From: an uncultured Clostridia bacterium
GTDB taxonomy: Bacteria; Bacillota; Clostridia; Oscillospirales; Ruminococcaceae
DNA: 7,982 nt
NCBI GenBank assembly: GCA_947176675.1
Contig: CAMWRN010000099.1
Coordinates: 1 to 7,982 of the forward strand
Direction of reading: 5' to 3'
Positions within the stretch are counted from its first letter, which is position 1. Every line of letters starts with the position of its first letter. A program made the translations under genes and the position numbers. The notes under the pieces were generated by a model. It ran no database searches. It saw only the letters and a program-made list of their open reading frames with translations, and was not told the origin of the DNA. Of the stretch, positions 5,926-7,982 are shown piece after piece.

Positions 5926-5954
5926 TTGCAAATTCGGGCAAAATAGGTTAAAAT
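5926..5954 (+). promoter_or_regulatory. Sigma-A promoter for the glyceraldehyde-3-phosphate dehydrogenase gene
   Basis: TTGCAA (5926-5931), a 17-base spacer and TAAAAT (5949-5954) form a good promoter. Transcription should begin near 5961, giving a leader of about 75 bases. Confidence 0.75.
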
Positions 5955-5964
5955 ATGTATATGC

Positions 5965-6001
5965 GGTTATTCTCAAAGAGAATTTTCCTTTGCGGATAAC
6001 C
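5965..6001 (+). repeat. Nested inverted repeat in the gap leader
   Basis: ATTCTC-AAA-GAGAAT (5969-5983) is a perfect 6-bp hairpin. GGTTAT (5965-5970) is also complementary to ATAACC (5996-6001). The two share bases 5969-5970, so they partly compete. They lie at the very 5' end of the predicted mRNA and could stabilise it or bind a regulator; no known family motif was recognised. Confidence 0.35.
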
Positions 6002-6035
6002 TTAAATCCAAATTTCTTTTAGGAGGAATTCTATT

Positions 6036-7070
6036 ATGGCAGTTAAAGTTGCAATCAATGGTTTCGGACGTATCGGTCGTCTCGCATTCCGCCAGATGTT
6101 CGGCGCAGAGGGTTACGAGATCGTAGCTATCAACGATCTTACAAAGCCCTCCATGCTGGCTCAGCTTCTCAAGTACGACACCGCTCAGGGCGGCTACTGC
6201 GGAAGAATCGGCGAAAATCTCCACACAGTTTCCGCTGACGACGAGGCCGGTACTATCACAGTTGACGGCAAGACCCTCAAGATCTACGCTATGGCTAAGG
6301 CTAACGAGCTTCCTTGGGGCGAGCTCAACGTTGACGTTGTTCTGGAGTGCACAGGCTTCTACTGCTCCAAAGAGAAGTCTCAGGCTCATATCGATGCAGG
6401 CGCTAAGAAAGTCGTTATCTCCGCTCCCGCAGGCAACGACCTCAAGACTATCGTATTCTCCGTAAACGAGAACACTCTTACTAAGGACGATACAATCATC
6501 TCCGCTGCTTCCTGTACAACAAACTGCCTTGCTCCTATGGCTAAGGCTCTTAACGATTACGCTCCTATCCAGAGCGGTATCATGTCCACAATCCACGCTT
6601 ACACAGGCGATCAGATGATCCTCGACGGTCCTCACAGAAAGGGCGACCTGAGAAGAGCAAGAGCAGGCGCTGCTAACATTGTTCCTAACTCCACAGGCGC
6701 TGCTAAGGCTATCGGACTTGTTATCCCCGAACTGAACGGCAAGCTTATCGGTTCCGCTCAGAGAGTTCCTGTTCCCACAGGCTCTACAACTATCCTTACT
6801 GCTGTTGTTAAGGGCGCAGACGTTACAAAGGAAGGCATCAACGCTGCTATGAAGGCTGCTGCTTCCGAGTCCTACGGCTACAACGAGGAGCAGATCGTTT
6901 CCTCCGACGTTATCGGCATGAGATACGGCTCGCTGTTTGACGCTACTCAGACAATGGTTTCTAAGATCGCTGACGACCTCTACGAGGTACAGGTTGTTTC
7001 TTGGTACGACAACGAGAACTCTTACACATCTCAGATGGTAAGAACTATCAAGTACTTTGCTGAGCTTTAA
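6036..7070 (+). CDS. gap: Glyceraldehyde-3-phosphate dehydrogenase, NAD type, glycolytic
   Basis: The 344-aa enzyme turns glyceraldehyde-3-phosphate, NAD and phosphate into 1,3-bisphosphoglycerate in the cytoplasm. The Rossmann motif GFGRIG (9-14) and D34 in AIND, which favours NAD over NADP, are present. The active site is C160 in SCTTNC and H187 in STIHAYT. Phosphate and substrate motifs RRARAGAANIVPNSTGAAKA (206-225) and WYDNE (323-327) are intact. Length is a little above the usual 330-340. AGGAGG (6021-6026) sets ATG 6036. Codon use is far narrower than in neighbouring genes (mostly GCT, AAG, AAC, TCC), typical of a very highly expressed gene; this also creates long open frames on the other strand. 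It is a single-gene unit with its own promoter and terminator; no pgk or tpi is adjacent. Confidence 0.98.
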   Translation: MAVKVAINGFGRIGRLAFRQMFGAEGYEIVAINDLTKPSMLAQLLKYDTAQGGYCGRIGENLHTVSADDEAGTITVDGKTLKIYAMAKANELPWGELNVDVVLECTGFYCSKEKSQAHIDAGAKKVVISAPAGNDLKTIVFSVNENTLTKDDTIISAASCTTNCLAPMAKALNDYAPIQSGIMSTIHAYTGDQMILDGPHRKGDLRRARAGAANIVPNSTGAAKAIGLVIPELNGKLIGSAQRVPVPTGSTTILTAVVKGADVTKEGINAAMKAAASESYGYNEEQIVSSDVIGMRYGSLFDATQTMVSKIADDLYEVQVVSWYDNENSYTSQMVRTIKYFAEL

Positions 7071-7091
7071 TCCAAAGTTATAAAAATGTTT

Positions 7092-7122
7092 AAACCGCTC
7101 GTCGATTGACGAGCGGTTTTTT
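7092..7122 (+). terminator. Intrinsic terminator of gap
   Basis: A perfect 12-bp stem (7092-7103 with 7108-7119) closes a GATT loop and runs into six T (7117-7122). It lies between convergent stops at 7070 and 7126; the minus strand has a poorer U-tract (TTTAAACATTTTT), so it may also stop transcripts from the SLOG gene. Confidence 0.93.
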
Positions 7123-7125
7123 ATG

Positions 7126-7461
7126 TTATGAGGCAACAATCTCAACTTTTAACTCTTTGCCCATTTCCCTGCATTTATTTATAACAAATCTTGTACCATT
7201 TGATTTACCGTCCCAAAATGCAAGTATGATATCAGCGCTTTTGATTATGGTTATATTGCGTTTTAGCGGCGCACTTCGTCCGTATTTTTCATACTCGGGC
7301 AAAAACTCTGTCAGCTTTATGCTATGTGCAATAGCATACTCCTTTGCACAGGCATCAATACCCCTTGCTCCGCCTGAAATTATCTCGGTAGTTTCGGGCG
7401 GAAGATATCTTTCTAAGTTGTCAATTGTAAGACCACGTGAACCTATTACTGCAACTTTCAT
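7126..7461 (-). CDS. Small SLOG-fold protein, DUF2493/YspA-like
   Basis: The 111-aa protein is a single Rossmann-like SLOG domain, the nucleotide- or ligand-binding fold shared with DprA and LOG enzymes. GSRG (7-10) follows the first strand, SGGARGID (29-36) is the signature glycine loop, and LPEYEKYGRSAPLKRN (54-69) and FWDGKSNGT (82-90) match the DUF2493-type group. It has no DNA-binding extension, so it is not DprA itself. Members are widespread, mostly without known function; some SLOG proteins work in nucleotide-signal defence systems, but nothing here proves that. The start is ATG 7461, with a weak AAAAGAG site 9 bases upstream and a short reading frame whose stop overlaps it (ATGA). 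It diverges from an XRE regulator and is driven by a consensus promoter. The fold is confident, the role unknown. Confidence 0.82.
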   Translation of the reverse strand: MKVAVIGSRGLTIDNLERYLPPETTEIISGGARGIDACAKEYAIAHSIKLTEFLPEYEKYGRSAPLKRNITIIKSADIILAFWDGKSNGTRFVINKCREMGKELKVEIVAS

Positions 7462-7508
7462 TGTTTATCACTCTTTTCAATATGCCATATAACATCTTTA
7501 TCAGCCAT
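7458..7508 (-). CDS. Possible 16-codon leader reading frame before the SLOG gene
   Basis: On the minus strand ATG 7508 opens a frame reading MADKDVIWHIEKSDKQ whose TGA overlaps the SLOG start as ATGA, the classic coupling layout. The frame is open further upstream for about 20 codons without another ATG. There is no ribosome site, so it may be a leader peptide, the remains of a lost gene, or chance. Confidence 0.25.
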   Translation of the reverse strand: MADKDVIWHIEKSDKQ

Positions 7509-7568
7509 TTGCCATAAAAAATGGAAATTAGTTGCTAATGTGATTTTATAAGAACTATTCTTCCTATA

Positions 7569-7597
7569 ATTATACTATAATACTTCCTACTTGTCAA
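7569..7597 (-). promoter_or_regulatory. Consensus sigma-A promoter for the SLOG gene
   Basis: On the minus strand TTGACA (7597-7592), a 17-base spacer and TATAAT (7574-7569) match consensus exactly. Transcription should begin near 7562, giving a leader of about 100 bases. A palindrome covers the -35 box, which suggests that the core is held down by a repressor. Confidence 0.85.
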
Positions 7598-7600
7598 GTA
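7588..7600. promoter_or_regulatory. Palindrome TACTTGTCAAGTA, candidate operator of the XRE regulator
   Basis: A perfect 6-bp inverted repeat around one base covers the whole -35 box of the SLOG promoter and lies 10 bases before the -10 of the regulator's own promoter. A dimer bound here would block one promoter and could act on both. Binding by the neighbouring XRE protein is inferred. Confidence 0.5.
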
Positions 7601-7610
7601 AGATAAGAAG

Positions 7611-7616
7611 TATAAT
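7611..7616 (+). promoter_or_regulatory. -10 element of the XRE regulator gene
   Basis: TATAAT is an exact -10 hexamer. At 17 bases upstream the sequence is TACTTG (7588-7593), a poor -35 inside the palindrome, so the promoter is probably weak or needs help. Transcription should start near 7623. Confidence 0.45.
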
Positions 7617-7633
7617 TCTTGTATGAAACAAAT

Positions 7634-7639
7634 AGGAGG
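7634..7639 (+). promoter_or_regulatory. Ribosome binding site fixing the GTG start of the XRE gene
   Basis: AGGAGG lies 7 bases before GTG 7647. The in-frame ATG 7623 has no ribosome site and falls at the predicted transcription start. Confidence 0.8.
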
Positions 7640-7646
7640 AACTACA

Positions 7647-7976
7647 GTGCTTATTTTTGATTTCAGAGCGATTGGAAACAAGCTGCTGGCAATCCGCAAA
7701 AAATCCGGATTAACGCAGAGCGAAGTTGCGGAAGCGGCAAATTTATCCGACAGAACCTATGCTGACATAGAACGCGGTGCAGTCAATACAAGAATAGAAA
7801 CGATACTGAAAATCTGTGATGTTCTGCAAATAACTCCCGATGTTATTTTGACTGAGGAAAATCCAAAATTTATAGCTAAACAGAGTGAACTGCTGAAACA
7901 ACTTGACGAGTGTACCGAAAAACAAAAAGAAACTGCTCTTGAGTTATTGTCTGTATATTTGAAATCCATTAAATAA
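7647..7976 (+). CDS. XRE-family helix-turn-helix transcriptional regulator
   Basis: The 109-aa protein carries one HTH_3 domain at about residues 10-68: KLLAIRKKSGLTQSEVAEAA, then NLSDRTYADIERG as the recognition part, and a closing helix up to LQITPDVIL. The typical L-T-Q, D-IERG and P-D--L signature of XRE/Cro-type regulators is intact. Residues 69-109 are charged and helical and probably mediate dimerisation. The start is GTG 7647. The gene lies divergent from the SLOG gene with a palindrome between them, so it probably controls that gene and itself. A phage or plasmid origin is possible for this family, but no mobile gene is near. The gene is complete; the window ends six bases after it. 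Confidence 0.88.
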   Translation: MLIFDFRAIGNKLLAIRKKSGLTQSEVAEAANLSDRTYADIERGAVNTRIETILKICDVLQITPDVILTEENPKFIAKQSELLKQLDECTEKQKETALELLSVYLKSIK

Positions 7977-7982
7977 AAACCC

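Noticed and set aside
5798..6022. 74-codon plus-strand frame between the 51-aa gene and gap
   Set aside because: It starts inside one promoter and runs through another, and no ribosome site precedes it.
5973..7145. 390-codon open frame on the minus strand opposite gap
   Set aside because: It is antisense to an unmistakable GAPDH gene, crosses that gene's terminator and ribosome site, has no ribosome site, and arises from gap's narrow codon use.
7623..7646. ATG 7623 as start of the XRE regulator
   Set aside because: It lacks a ribosome site, falls at the predicted transcription start, and an AGGAGG lies inside it at ideal distance from GTG 7647.

Overview
The window looks like ordinary chromosome from a spore-forming, low-to-mid GC Firmicute of the class Clostridia. 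A Ruminococcus/Oscillospiraceae-type genome is my best guess, from memory of similar proteins and not from a search. The signs are a SpoVAC spore-membrane protein, a G5/3D-domain cell-wall protein, a PrpC-type PP2C phosphatase, strong GGAGG ribosome sites, textbook sigma-A promoters with 17-base spacers, and GTG starts. I see no tRNA, rRNA, insertion sequence, CRISPR array or prophage gene.

Layout: (1) 63-1343 (+), an S-adenosylhomocysteine/methylthioadenosine deaminase-type amidohydrolase. (2) 1344-1769, a 426-base AT-rich gene-free stretch with a nested inverted repeat, three exact copies of TGCACAAA, an 8-bp inverted repeat, a consensus promoter and a WalR-type box. (3) 1770-2819 (+), a membrane-anchored DUF348/G5/3D cell-wall protein, ended by a strong terminator. 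(4) 3056-3811 (+), a PP2C phosphatase with its own near-perfect promoter and no adjacent kinase. (5) 3829-4269 (-), a stand-alone spoVAC convergent with it. (6) 4351-4839 (+), a YkgJ-type cysteine-cluster protein. (7) 5741-4876 (-), a two-gene operon of a 51-aa membrane protein and a 234-aa protein of unknown function. (8) 6036-7070 (+), NAD-type glyceraldehyde-3-phosphate dehydrogenase, single-gene, with its own promoter and terminator. (9) 7461-7126 (-) and 7647-7976 (+), a divergent pair of a small SLOG-fold (DUF2493-like) protein and an XRE-type regulator sharing a palindrome-bearing promoter region.

The genes do not form one pathway. Most are single transcription units with their own promoter or terminator. 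Two themes run through the left half: envelope maintenance (3D protein with a WalR-like box, PP2C phosphatase) and sporulation (spoVAC). The best candidates for something undescribed are the 51-aa/234-aa operon and the SLOG/XRE pair. The best regulatory signal is the exact WalR-type direct repeat in the leader of the 3D-domain gene. All positions were read by eye; no search or folding program was run.
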